Shown here: one piece after another, positions 9,499 to 19,808 of the stretch
Position numbering within the stretch: position 1 is the stretch's first letter
How the letters are laid out: each line of letters begins with the position of its first letter
From: Neisseriaceae bacterium
Lineage (GTDB): Bacteria; Pseudomonadota; Gammaproteobacteria; Burkholderiales; Chromobacteriaceae
Direction: 5' to 3'
Assembly: GCA_027489245.1 (NCBI GenBank)
Contig: JAIYAC010000008.1
Coordinates: forward strand, 1 to 64,000
Length of the DNA stretch: 64,000 bases
Notes under the pieces: model-generated
The model's database searches: none
Told to the model about the DNA's origin: nothing
The model's input: the letters and a program-made list of their open reading frames with translations, nothing else
Made by a program: the position numbers and the translations under genes

Positions 9499-12400
9499 TC
9501 AGTCGTCCACCACCTCGCGCCAGCTTACGCGCTGTACGGTGCGGTTGCAGCTGGAACCGGCGTTTAGCCGTACAGTCTGCCCGGCACTGGTCTTGACGTT
9601 ATTGGCACAGCCTTCATTGTTTTTGCCCACCAGAAATGGCTGGTAGGGTTTGTCCTGCATGCTGTAGAAGCTGCTGCCTCGCGGGGCATCAAACAGGTTG
9701 TAACCAAAGGCCGCATTGACTTTCACACCCGATGTATACGACAGCTGGTCATTGTTAGCGGCATCAACCTGGTCGGTTATCACAATGGATGCGCTGCTGA
9801 ACGCCCCGCCAGTCTGCGTATTCACCGCCATCAGGTAGCCCTCTGCCGCCTGGGTGGCGCAGCCATTTACCGAGATATCGGGGATATAGGTCAGGTACTG
9901 CAGCTGCTTGGCAGTCTGCGTCAGGTCAGTGATCACCCGCTCGCCATTGGATGGCAAATCCTGATACCAGCCCAGACGGTAGTCGGTAGATAGGGGCGTA
10001 GCGGTAAACGGGTACTGGGTGCCGCCTAGCAGTTTGTCGGTAACGAAGGTGCGCGGGCTGCCGTTATTGCTGCAAGAGGTGGCAATGATATTCGCAGGCG
10101 GAAACGCCACCGCATTCCGGGTAAGCGTGCGGTACACCGTGCCGCCGATCGCCGTGTACTGGCCAATGGTCTGGGCCCGCAGCTCGTGACGGCCACACAC
10201 GGGGCCACCGTAATCCCAGATACCGTACACGCTATTGGTCGCCGACTCGCGTTTGCGTACCAGGTCGTTCTTGCCGCACTCGCCCGCGCTTTTGTCGCAC
10301 TGCTCGATAAACTTACCGGTACCGACAAACACCATCAGGCCGGGCTTGCTCACGCTAGGGTTATCCACTTTACGCTCGGTGTTATACGCCACGGCAGGCG
10401 CCACCACGATGGGCTGGATGTTGCCGTCTGGCCCGGTGGCGGTAAACAGCGGCTGGCTTGCCACGCTCCACTGTGCAGGCGTGGTACTGCTGAGGTCGAA
10501 CTTCCAGACATTGCCACGCAGATCACCGGCATACACCATGTCCACCTTGCCATCCTTGTTCAGGTCTACCGGGCGCAGCTCGGACAGGCCATTTTCGCCG
10601 ACCACCGACGTCATCAGCTTGAAGTAGCTACTGCCGCTAGCGTTGCCAGGCTGATTGACCCAGGCACCGCTCTTGTTAACCGGCAGGATGAACAGCCCGG
10701 CCTTGCGTGTGGCGGCGGTATCGGTAGCGGGGAAACTGCTCTTGTCGTAATAGCCATTGGGGGCCAGCACGTACCAGTTACCGTCATTCAGTTTGGCAAT
10801 GTAGGGCCGGCCAAAGGTCAGGCCCAGGTCGCTGTCGTCACTATGGGTAAACTCCCACTTCACCAGGTTGGCCGCAATGCTTTCCGAGACGCTGTCCGGC
10901 TGGGTGATGTCCAGCAGGTAGAGCTCGCGCCCGCCCTCGCCCAGTGCCCCGGCCAGCAGGGTGCGCCACTGGGTACCGACTTTGGCTTCGGCACGGGTCT
11001 GCTGGCCGTTCACAAAGTTCTGGTGCGTGGCGGCGTAGCCTTGCCGTACCACATCCACCAGTTTGGAGCGCTCGGTGGACTTCAGGAACACTTTGGGAAT
11101 GAAGCTGAAGGCTTCCTCGCCGCTGCTGGCCTTGAAACCATGCAGCATGCCGTCGTTGCCGCCCACGTACACCATGGGGGTGCGGGTAAGGTTATTGCTG
11201 CGGAAGGTTTCGTAGTCGCTGCTCTGCTCTACCTGGTAGTAAGGCGCGCCAACATACAGCGGCGCCGAGCGCAGCAGGTCGCCCAGCTTGGTCTGGGTGC
11301 GGGCGCGGTACTGGCCGCTGCCGGTGCCTTCGTTGCTGCTGCTGCCGCGCAGGTAATCCAGACGTACCTGAGCGTTGGTATTATTGCTTTCATTTGCCTC
11401 ACGCAAGCTGGATAGCACCCCGGCAGTCTGCAGGTTGGCCGCACGGAACGGTATGCCGCCACTATTGCTACCGGCGATGATCTTGCGGTCTGCACCAGCC
11501 ACTTTCTCTGACGTGAGCTTGCCACCAGCAGACCACTGCAAGGTAGACGTGGTACCGGTATCGACCACACCACTGCTGAGGTTCACTTTGTAGGCCGACA
11601 GCTCGCCAGTCCAGTTGGCGGAATCGAAGGTGGTTTCGAAATACAGCGAATCGGCCATCACCTTGAGCGAAGTGGCACTGCCGGAAGTCAGCGACCCGGC
11701 ACGCCGGGCGATGCTGTCGAAGGCAGCAGCCAGCTGCGCCTCCAGCCGGAGCGGGTTCACCACCAGAAAGTAGTTATCCGGCGTACCGTCGCCATCGTTA
11801 TCCCAGATCTGGTTGAAAGCAGACGGGCTGTTCGCCAGCGTACTGTCCGCATAGCCGCCGTACTTGGCGGCATACCACAGCGGGTCGTTCAGCGTGGTGA
11901 CCGCCGACGCACTGGTGTCCACGTCGAACTCCAGCGTGCACTTCAGTGGCAAATCATTGGTCGTTGCCTTGCAGCTGTTATTGTTGGTATCGCGGTAGTC
12001 CAGGGCGTAATTGATGGACCTGCCTTCTTGGTCTTTCACGACCAGATAAAGACCATCGCTGCGGCCATTCTTGACTGGTTTTACCCCGGTAATGATGTAA
12101 CCCATATGCTGGTCGATGCCGCCAGCAGCGTAGGTGGAATCTACCGTCACGCTCACTTTGCCCGTACTGGTCACTGCAATGGTGTACTGGGCAATGGCGT
12201 CCATATCGTGGTCAGCGCCCTGCTCCACGTCTTCATAGTTGATGGAAAACTTGTAGTAAGGCCGGCCACCGTTGACGCTGGCGTCGTAATTGGACGGCAC
12301 GGTATTGGCCACCTGGGTGACGTAGTAATCCACAATCTGGTCGGTAGGGTAATAACCATTTTTGGGAATGCCGCTGCCACCATCACTCACCGACTTGGCA

Positions 12401-14238
12401 AAGGGCTGGATGCTGACCATCTTGCCCGCCAGCGGGATACTCACCTTCAGCGCGGGGGAAGACAAAGATACAGCGTAGGTGTTGATCTTGGGCAGCAGGC
12501 TGCTGTTACTAGGCGTGTTGCTGCCGGGTGGGTTGATCAGGGTATTGCTGCGGGCATAGTAAGCCAGCAATGATGTGCCAAAGCCCCCCTGGCGCGTGGG
12601 TTCCCCCGGTGTTTGCCCGCGGATGGTGGCAAAGGAGCTGGCCGTTTTGAGTGTTGGCGCCAGGTCGTTTGCGCTGGTCGTGGATAGCTCGCCAATGGCG
12701 ATGTTGCGGCTGCGGGTACTGCCGTCGGCAAACTCCCAGTTCCACAGGGTATTGCCTGCACTGAGCATGCTGAAAGAACCCAGACTGGCCCGCCCCTCGT
12801 TACCAAACGGCGAGCCGGGCAGCCCGGTATCGTAAGAGGTGTAGGCGTCGCTGATCAGGGTGATATTGGGTTTAGCGCACCAGTAATTACGCGGTTTGTT
12901 ATTGCCATCCAGGCCGTAGGGGTTTTGCCAGTTCACATCAACGGGCAACCCCATGCCGCTATCCTCCGAAGTGGACGTACTGAACGCCGACGTTTTGCCC
13001 AGGCCAGCGTAGTAGCGTAGCGCCTCGTACATCATCTCGGCCAGCGGGTTACCCCAGTTACGGCATTTGCCGATATTGCCCAGGTCGTTGGACAGCTCCC
13101 AACCGCAGCTGTAGGACCAGCCGGAGTTATTGAAGCCGACCACCCGCAGCTTGTTCAGCGTGCTGATGATGCCGTTACTGGAGGACAGAAACTGGCCGCT
13201 AGTGGCGCTGATTTCATCACCGAGATCACCCACGTTCTTGCGTAGCACGCCACCATCCAGCGGCTGGTCGAAGCTACCGGTCAGCAGGCCAAAGCGCATG
13301 CGGTTACTGTCGCCGTACTTTTGCAGCAGGCCGGATGGGCGCAGGCTGCCATCGCTGTATTTCTTGCAGTTGTCTTCGGGAAAGCTCGCGTCACACACCC
13401 GGACCCGTACGTTAAAATTGCTAGGGCTGATCGACACATCACCACTGCCCGCGTTGTAGCTGTTACCGGCTACCGGCCGTTCCTTGCTTAGCCAGTTCCA
13501 TATATTGACGGAGGAAGACACTTTGACCACGCGCAGCAGGGGGGCATCCGTCTCGGTACCAATGGTGACGTTGGCAAACAAGGTGCGCTCGCCACTAGCG
13601 GGCTGCCAGGCGGTAGGCGCGTAACGGCTCAGGTCGTACCCGTCCACCGCGCTACTGGTGTATTGCTTGCCCCAGGCGTGGGCGTCTTGCGGGATATAAG
13701 CGCGCTGCAGCACCACTTGGCCGTTTGGCCGGCTACCAGAAACGGCAGCATCCTGATAGCGGCTGCCGCCGTACAGCACGCGCCGCAGGGCATCGATACG
13801 CGCGGTGGTCAGGTAGTTCAGAAAGTCGCCGGACCATTGCTCAGTGTCACCGCCGCTATTGCACTGCTTGTTGGTCGTGGTCTGCACCGGGTCGAAACGG
13901 CCGTTGCTGCTGTACACATAGCACTTATTGCTGTCGAAGTAGCCGTAATAGTCAATGCTAGCCGGCTTGTAGCGCGTATCCACCAAGCCGTCGCCATCCA
14001 GGTCGGAAGCGTCGTCGTAGGCCTCGTAAAACAGTTTGTGGTCTTTACCCAATACCAACAGGTTTAATGGCGTCTGCGTTGACGCATTCGTTACCAGGGG
14101 TACCACGGGCACGTCCAGCGCCCAGGCGGGCCCGGCGATCGTCGCGACGACAGTAGACCATAGCAAGACCGCCACCCGCTTGTACCGACCTTGGCCAGCC
14201 AGCCTGTGTAGCAGGCATCCAGATTCCATCGTTAGCAT
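9499..14238 (-). CDS. PilY1/PilC-family type IV pilus tip-associated protein
   Basis: C-terminal beta-propeller signature YVGGNDGMLHGFKASSGEEAFSFIPK, DLNKDGKVDMVYAGDLRGNVWKFDL; DLDGDGLVD and DNDGDGTPD repeats; N-terminal signal-like segment. Confidence 0.9.
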   Translation of the reverse strand: MLTMESGCLLHRLAGQGRYKRVAVLLWSTVVATIAGPAWALDVPVVPLVTNASTQTPLNLLVLGKDHKLFYEAYDDASDLDGDGLVDTRYKPASIDYYGYFDSNKCYVYSSNGRFDPVQTTTNKQCNSGGDTEQWSGDFLNYLTTARIDALRRVLYGGSRYQDAAVSGSRPNGQVVLQRAYIPQDAHAWGKQYTSSAVDGYDLSRYAPTAWQPASGERTLFANVTIGTETDAPLLRVVKVSSSVNIWNWLSKERPVAGNSYNAGSGDVSISPSNFNVRVRVCDASFPEDNCKKYSDGSLRPSGLLQKYGDSNRMRFGLLTGSFDQPLDGGVLRKNVGDLGDEISATSGQFLSSSNGIISTLNKLRVVGFNNSGWSYSCGWELSNDLGNIGKCRNWGNPLAEMMYEALRYYAGLGKTSAFSTSTSEDSGMGLPVDVNWQNPYGLDGNNKPRNYWCAKPNITLISDAYTSYDTGLPGSPFGNEGRASLGSFSMLSAGNTLWNWEFADGSTRSRNIAIGELSTTSANDLAPTLKTASSFATIRGQTPGEPTRQGGFGTSLLAYYARSNTLINPPGSNTPSNSSLLPKINTYAVSLSSPALKVSIPLAGKMVSIQPFAKSVSDGGSGIPKNGYYPTDQIVDYYVTQVANTVPSNYDASVNGGRPYYKFSINYEDVEQGADHDMDAIAQYTIAVTSTGKVSVTVDSTYAAGGIDQHMGYIITGVKPVKNGRSDGLYLVVKDQEGRSINYALDYRDTNNNSCKATTNDLPLKCTLEFDVDTSASAVTTLNDPLWYAAKYGGYADSTLANSPSAFNQIWDNDGDGTPDNYFLVVNPLRLEAQLAAAFDSIARRAGSLTSGSATSLKVMADSLYFETTFDSANWTGELSAYKVNLSSGVVDTGTTSTLQWSAGGKLTSEKVAGADRKIIAGSNSGGIPFRAANLQTAGVLSSLREANESNNTNAQVRLDYLRGSSSNEGTGSGQYRARTQTKLGDLLRSAPLYVGAPYYQVEQSSDYETFRSNNLTRTPMVYVGGNDGMLHGFKASSGEEAFSFIPKVFLKSTERSKLVDVVRQGYAATHQNFVNGQQTRAEAKVGTQWRTLLAGALGEGGRELYLLDITQPDSVSESIAANLVKWEFTHSDDSDLGLTFGRPYIAKLNDGNWYVLAPNGYYDKSSFPATDTAATRKAGLFILPVNKSGAWVNQPGNASGSSYFKLMTSVVGENGLSELRPVDLNKDGKVDMVYAGDLRGNVWKFDLSSTTPAQWSVASQPLFTATGPDGNIQPIVVAPAVAYNTERKVDNPSVSKPGLMVFVGTGKFIEQCDKSAGECGKNDLVRKRESATNSVYGIWDYGGPVCGRHELRAQTIGQYTAIGGTVYRTLTRNAVAFPPANIIATSCSNNGSPRTFVTDKLLGGTQYPFTATPLSTDYRLGWYQDLPSNGERVITDLTQTAKQLQYLTYIPDISVNGCATQAAEGYLMAVNTQTGGAFSSASIVITDQVDAANNDQLSYTSGVKVNAAFGYNLFDAPRGSSFYSMQDKPYQPFLVGKNNEGCANNVKTSAGQTVRLNAGSSCNRTVQRVSWREVVDD

Positions 14239-14583
14239 TCTCTACCCCAACCCTTCGCGCACAAAGACCGATATCGCTTGCAATCAATAAATTGAGCAAT
14301 AAAAACTCGCAGTAAAAACGGCCACGTTTTTTAGCGTTAACTGTCGAATGACAAAGCCAAGATTATCTACCAATCAAGGCCCATGTCATACAGCTTTTCA
14401 AGCAGAGAACAGCAGAACGCGCGGTGTCAAACACAGACAGGCGGTTTATCGCGCCAGCGACAGAGATGCGGCCAACCCTGCCAGTCGGGCAGCGCAGCCG
14501 GGATACGGGTGGTGGGGGTAGCGCATATATCGTTACCGGCACCGGCCATCTTGCCAGGCGCAGGGCGGCCAGGCGGAGAGAAC

Positions 14584-15561
14584 CTAGGCGGAGGCCAGGC
14601 CAGCGGCGTGCAGACGCGTCTGGCTGGGCGTTTCGCCAAACAGGCGGCGGTAGTCGTAGCTGAAGTGGCTGGGGCTGGCAAAGCCCCAGGCGGCAGCCAG
14701 ATCATTGATGGGGGTATCGTCCTGCGGGTGGTGGCGGAGTGCCTGGCGGATGTGGTTAAGGCGCAGCGCGCGCAGCCACTGCAGCGGGCTGGTGGCCACC
14801 ACCTCCTGGAAGCCGTTTTGCAGGGTGCGGCGGGTCACGTGCAGCTGCGCACACAGGCTATCCACCGTCGGCAGGGTGTCCGCCGGGCTGGCAGCCAGTG
14901 CGCTGGCTGCGTTTACCCAGTCCAGATGGCGCTGCTGGATGACACTGCGGCCAACGTGGCCACCACCCTGCCCGTGCAACAACGCCTGCACCAGCGCAGT
15001 GATGCTGGCCTGGGCCAGGCGCGACGGCGCGGCACTGTCGGCCGGGGTATCGAGAATGCTGTCCAGTGTCTGGCATAGCTGGCCATACGCCGCCGCCGGC
15101 AGGGTAAGCATGCCGCTATGGCGCCAGGCAGCCGGGGCATCGTGGCCGCTAAGCAGCTGGGCGTGCAGGTCTAGCAGCGCCAACGGTAGCACCATGCCGT
15201 AAATCAGGAAACCCGGTGGCGTGCGCAAGGTAAAGTCGCTGCCGCCAGGCGAGAGCAGCACCGTGTGTGCCGGCACGCTGCGGCCACAATAGCGCAGCGG
15301 GCCGCTACTGCCGGGGCGCGGTATGCCAAACCACACGGCATCCGCCCACGGCTGGCAGTGCTGCCAGGTTTCGCACAGCGAAAACTCGCGAAACAGCTGC
15401 AGGCGCGGCAGGCACAGCTCGTCCAGCCGCCCTTGGTAACGCCCGCAGGATAGTTGGGCGTAGTCCTGCTGCCAGCCGGTGATAAAGGCGGCGTGATCGG
15501 CCGCGTCTTCGGCCATGCGGGTGGTCAGCTGCATGCTGGCCATGCCGGTGAGTGCTTGCAT
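14584..15561 (-). CDS. AraC-family transcriptional regulator (EutR-like by context)
   Basis: C-terminal HTH: LHVTRRTLQNGFQEVVATSPLQWLRALRLNHIRQAL...AAAWGFASPSHFSYDYRRLFGETPSQTR; beside the eut genes. Confidence 0.8.
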   Translation of the reverse strand: MQALTGMASMQLTTRMAEDAADHAAFITGWQQDYAQLSCGRYQGRLDELCLPRLQLFREFSLCETWQHCQPWADAVWFGIPRPGSSGPLRYCGRSVPAHTVLLSPGGSDFTLRTPPGFLIYGMVLPLALLDLHAQLLSGHDAPAAWRHSGMLTLPAAAYGQLCQTLDSILDTPADSAAPSRLAQASITALVQALLHGQGGGHVGRSVIQQRHLDWVNAASALAASPADTLPTVDSLCAQLHVTRRTLQNGFQEVVATSPLQWLRALRLNHIRQALRHHPQDDTPINDLAAAWGFASPSHFSYDYRRLFGETPSQTRLHAAGLASA

Positions 15562-15917
15562 GGCATCCTCCGTTTATCAAAAACCACAGTGGTCCGCAGC
15601 AATATCCACACCAGCTCGCCGGCATGACATTGGCTATCCAAAACCGGCAAATTCGCCATGCTTGTGCACGCCGGGTGGCCAGCATGCGCCAGCCCGGTGC
15701 AGCGCGGGGGCACGCTAGCGGCCAACTGCACTGCCGCTGGGCAGACCACCGGCAGGACATTTGCTGCATGGCAGCAAAAGCGGCCACGCGCCCCCTGAAT
15801 GCCCGGTGCAATTTCCGTTTTGCGATACCGGCCCCGGCGGCCCGCTTCCTACCATGGCGTTGAGGGCCTGACAGCGGGTGCTGCAGGCAGGGAGCAAACA
15901 AGCATGGAGCAACCACA

Positions 15918-17339
15918 ATGAGCACAAGCAACCATGGCCTGGCACGCAAGCTGGGCGGCTGGCAGCTCTGGGGCATCGCCGTCGGGCTGGTGATCTCGGG
16001 CGAATACTTTGGCTGGAGTTACGGCTGGGCACAGGCAGGCACGCTGGGCTTTCTGGCCACCACACTATTTGTGGCGCTGATGTACACCGCCTTTATCTTC
16101 AGTTTTACCGAACTCACCACCGCCATCCCGCACGCTGGCGGGCCGTTTGCCTACGCCCGTCGCGCCTTTGGCCCGGTGGGTGGCTTTGTGGCCGGTTTCG
16201 CCACGCTGTGCGAATTCGTGTTTGCGCCACCGGCTATTGCGCTGGCGATTGGTGCCTACCTGAACGTGCAGTTCCCGGCGCTGGACGCCAAGTGGATTGC
16301 CTGCGGCGCCTATCTGGTGTTCATGACGCTGAATATCGTGGGGGTGAGCATTGCCGCTACCTTCGAGCTGTGCGTCACCCTGCTGGCCATTTTCGAACTG
16401 CTGGTGTTCATGGGCGTGGTGGCGCCGGGCTTTAGCTGGGCCAACTTTACCGCCCACGGCTGGGCCGGTAGCGATGGTTTCAGCCTGGCGGCCATTGGCG
16501 GTATTTTTGCGGCGATTCCGTTTGCCATCTGGTTCTTTCTGGCCATCGAAGGTGCCGCCATGGCCGCCGAAGAGGCGCGCGACCCGGTGCGTACCATTCC
16601 GCGCGCCTATATTGCCGGCATCCTCACGTTGGTGGCGCTGGCGCTGGGCGTGATGGTGATGGCCGGTGGTGTGGGCGACTGGCGCACGCTGTCCAACATC
16701 AACGACCCGCTGCCGCAGGCGATGAAGGTGATTGTGGGCGGTGACAGCGGCTGGCTGCACATGCTGGTATGGCTGGGCGTGTTCGGCCTGATCGCCAGCT
16801 TCCACGGCATCATCATGGGTTACTCGCGCCAGATCTTTGCGCTGGCCCGTGCCGGCTACCTGCCGCCCGCGCTGGCCGTGGTGCACCCGCGCTTCAAGAC
16901 CCCGCACCGCGCCATTCTGGCAGGTGGTGTGATCGGTATCGCCGCCATCTTCAGCGATAGCTTTATCCAGATTGGCGGCCTGCCGCTCACCGCCAACATC
17001 GTCACGCTGTCGGTGTTCGGCGCCATCGTGATGTACATCGTGTCCATGCTATCGCTGTTCAAACTGCGCCGCAGCGAGCCTGCGCTGGCACGCCCCTACG
17101 CCGCGCCGCTGTTCCCCATGCTGCCCGCCATTGCACTGGGCTGCGCGCTGGTGTGCCTGGTGGCCATGGTGTACTACAACACCATGCTCACCGGCCTGTT
17201 CCTGGCCATTATGGCGGCCGGCTTTGCCTACTACCTGGCGACCCACCGCCAGCGTGCCGCTGCCGCACACGACGCGCTGCTGCACGGCGAGGCTACAACG
17301 CCAGAAGTGAAACCCGTACTGGCCACCGAAGCATCCTAA
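15918..17339 (+). CDS. eat: Ethanolamine permease (APC family)
   Basis: LGGWQLWGIAVGLVISGEYFGWSYGWAQAGTLGFL; upstream of eutBC. Confidence 0.85.
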   Translation: MSTSNHGLARKLGGWQLWGIAVGLVISGEYFGWSYGWAQAGTLGFLATTLFVALMYTAFIFSFTELTTAIPHAGGPFAYARRAFGPVGGFVAGFATLCEFVFAPPAIALAIGAYLNVQFPALDAKWIACGAYLVFMTLNIVGVSIAATFELCVTLLAIFELLVFMGVVAPGFSWANFTAHGWAGSDGFSLAAIGGIFAAIPFAIWFFLAIEGAAMAAEEARDPVRTIPRAYIAGILTLVALALGVMVMAGGVGDWRTLSNINDPLPQAMKVIVGGDSGWLHMLVWLGVFGLIASFHGIIMGYSRQIFALARAGYLPPALAVVHPRFKTPHRAILAGGVIGIAAIFSDSFIQIGGLPLTANIVTLSVFGAIVMYIVSMLSLFKLRRSEPALARPYAAPLFPMLPAIALGCALVCLVAMVYYNTMLTGLFLAIMAAGFAYYLATHRQRAAAAHDALLHGEATTPEVKPVLATEAS

Positions 17340-17381
17340 TACCCGTCGAGGCAGGGCCGGCAGCGCCGGCCCTGAAGCACC

Positions 17382-18761
17382 ATGTACCACATCACCATCG
17401 GCCCGCGCCGTTACCACTTTGCCGACCTCAAAACCCTGCTGGCCCGCGCCTCGCCGCTGCGCTCCGGCGACCTGCTAGCCGGTGTGGCCGCCGCCAGCGC
17501 CGAAGAACGCGTGGCGGCACGCTACTGCCTGGCCGACGTACCGCTGCGCGACTTTCTGCAGCACCCCATCATCCCGTACGAAGACGACGAGATCACCCGG
17601 CTGATTATCGATAGCCACGATGCCGCCGCCTTTGCTGCCGTGGCCCACCTGACCGTGGGCGGCTTTCGCGACTGGCTGCTGTCCGATGCGGCCAACCCTG
17701 CCACCTTGGCCGCACTGGCCCCCGGCATCACGCCGGAAATGGCCGCCGCCGTCAGCAAGCTGATGCGCAACCAGGACCTGATTCTGGTGGCGCGCAAGTG
17801 CCGCGTGGTCACCGCCTTTCGCAATACCCAGGGCCTGCCCGGCCACATGGGCGTGCGCCTGCAGCCCAACCACCCCACCGACGACGCGCGCGGCATTGCC
17901 GCTGCCATGCTGGACGGCCTGCTGTACGGCGCTGGCGATGCAGTGATCGGCATCAACCCGGCCACCGATAGCCCGGAGGCCATCCACACCATGCTGGCGA
18001 TGATGGACGAGGTGCGCCTGCGTTACGCCATCCCCACGCAAAGCTGTGTGCTGACCCACGTCACCACCACGCTGGAACTAATAAACCGCGGTGCGCCGGT
18101 GGACCTGGTGTTCCAGTCGGTAGCGGGTACCGAGCGCGCCAACAGCGGCTTCGGCATCAACTTGGCGGTGCTGCAAGAGGCACACGACGCCGCACGCAGC
18201 CTGCAGCGCGGCACGGTGGGCAACAACGTGATGTATTTCGAAACCGGCCAGGGCAGCGCGCTATCCGCCGGCGCGCACTGGGGGGCCGACCAGCAAACCT
18301 GCGAGGCCCGCGCCTACGCCGTGGCGCGGCATTTCAGCCCGCTGCTGGTCAATACCGTGGTGGGCTTTATCGGCCCGGAATACCTGTACGACGGCAAGCA
18401 GATCATCCGCGCCGGGCTGGAAGACCACTTCTGCGGCAAGCTACTGGGCCTGCCCATGGGCTGCGACATCTGCTACACCAACCATGCCGAAGCCGACCAG
18501 GACGATATGGACACCCTGCTCACCCTGCTGGGCACCGCGGGCATCCACTTCATCATCGGCGTGCCCGGCGCCGACGACATCATGCTGGGCTACCAGAGCA
18601 CCTCGTTCCACGATGCGTTGTACCTGCGCGAGCTGCTGGGCCTGAAACGGGCGCCGGAATTCGAAGACTGGCTGGAAACCATGGCCATTACCCGCGCTGG
18701 CCGCCTGCAGGCACACGGCCAGCAGCCGCCGCTATTGGGCCTGATGGAGACAGTAGCATGA
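17382..18761 (+). CDS. eutB: Ethanolamine ammonia-lyase large subunit
   Basis: NPATDSPEAIHTMLAMMDEVRLRYAIPTQSCVLTHVTT; FETGQGSALSAGAHWGADQQTCEARAYAVAR. Confidence 0.95.
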   Translation: MYHITIGPRRYHFADLKTLLARASPLRSGDLLAGVAAASAEERVAARYCLADVPLRDFLQHPIIPYEDDEITRLIIDSHDAAAFAAVAHLTVGGFRDWLLSDAANPATLAALAPGITPEMAAAVSKLMRNQDLILVARKCRVVTAFRNTQGLPGHMGVRLQPNHPTDDARGIAAAMLDGLLYGAGDAVIGINPATDSPEAIHTMLAMMDEVRLRYAIPTQSCVLTHVTTTLELINRGAPVDLVFQSVAGTERANSGFGINLAVLQEAHDAARSLQRGTVGNNVMYFETGQGSALSAGAHWGADQQTCEARAYAVARHFSPLLVNTVVGFIGPEYLYDGKQIIRAGLEDHFCGKLLGLPMGCDICYTNHAEADQDDMDTLLTLLGTAGIHFIIGVPGADDIMLGYQSTSFHDALYLRELLGLKRAPEFEDWLETMAITRAGRLQAHGQQPPLLGLMETVA

Positions 18762-19582
18762 GCGTCATCCCCTTCCCCGGCCCTGCGGCCAACCCTGACA
18801 CCATTACCGAAGACAGCTGGCAGGCGCTGAGCCAGCACACGGTAGCGCGCATCGCGCTGGGCCGCGCCGGCGCCAGCCTGCCCACCCGCGAAACGCTGCG
18901 CTTTGCGCTGGCCCACGCGCAAGCGCGCGACGCGGTACACACGCCGCTGGACAGCGCCGCGCTGGCCGCCACGCTCACACAGGCTGGCCACCGCGTGCTG
19001 CAGGTGCAGTCGGCTGCGGCCAACCGTGCACGATACCTGCAGCGCCCCGACCTGGGCCGCCGGCTGCACCCCGACAGCCGCGCGCAGCTGCTGACACACG
19101 CTGCGGATGGCTGCGACGTGCTGTTTGTGGTGGGCGACGGGCTGTCGTCGCTGGCCACCGCCAGCCACGCCGCGCCCCTGCTGGCCGCCACCCTGCCCTA
19201 CCTGGCCGAGGCAGGCCTGAGCGTCGGCCCGGTGGTCATCGCCAGCCAGGCCCGCGTGGCGTTGGCCGACGAAGCCGGTGAATGCCTGCAGGCGCGGCTG
19301 GTGGTGATGCTGCTGGGCGAGCGCCCTGGCCTGAGCTCGCCGGACAGCCTGGGCGTGTACCTGACCTGCGCGCCCAAGGTTGGCCGCATGGACTCGGAAC
19401 GCAACTGCATCTCTAATGTGCGCCCCGCCGGCCTACCCTACCCGCTGGCCGCGTTCAAGCTGGCGTGGCTGCTGCGCGCCGCGCTGCAGCAGGGCAGTGG
19501 CGTGGCGCTGAAAGACGGTAGCGCAGCCGAGCCCGGCTGGGCCGCGCTGCTGGCACGCGCCCATCCCGCCTTACCCGCCTGA
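18758..19582 (+). CDS. eutC: Ethanolamine ammonia-lyase small subunit
   Basis: ARIALGRAGASLPTRETLRFALAHAQARDAVHTPLD; ATGA overlap with eutB. Confidence 0.95.
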   Translation: MSVIPFPGPAANPDTITEDSWQALSQHTVARIALGRAGASLPTRETLRFALAHAQARDAVHTPLDSAALAATLTQAGHRVLQVQSAAANRARYLQRPDLGRRLHPDSRAQLLTHAADGCDVLFVVGDGLSSLATASHAAPLLAATLPYLAEAGLSVGPVVIASQARVALADEAGECLQARLVVMLLGERPGLSSPDSLGVYLTCAPKVGRMDSERNCISNVRPAGLPYPLAAFKLAWLLRAALQQGSGVALKDGSAAEPGWAALLARAHPALPA

Positions 19583-19808
19583 ATACGCACACCATCACAC
19601 CATGGCACCGCAGCAATAGGCGGTGCCATTTTGCGTGGCATATCAGCTGTTTACATTCTGCAACAGCAGGGGGAAAGCCCCGATAGCCCCGCCGGCGGCA
19701 GATGCTGGTAAACTGCCGCGCTTCCGGTTTCCCCTGACAGAGCAAACCATAAAGGACGACGCATCCGGCGCCGGAACGGGCTGCGTTACCGACAACACAG
19801 GATTCACC

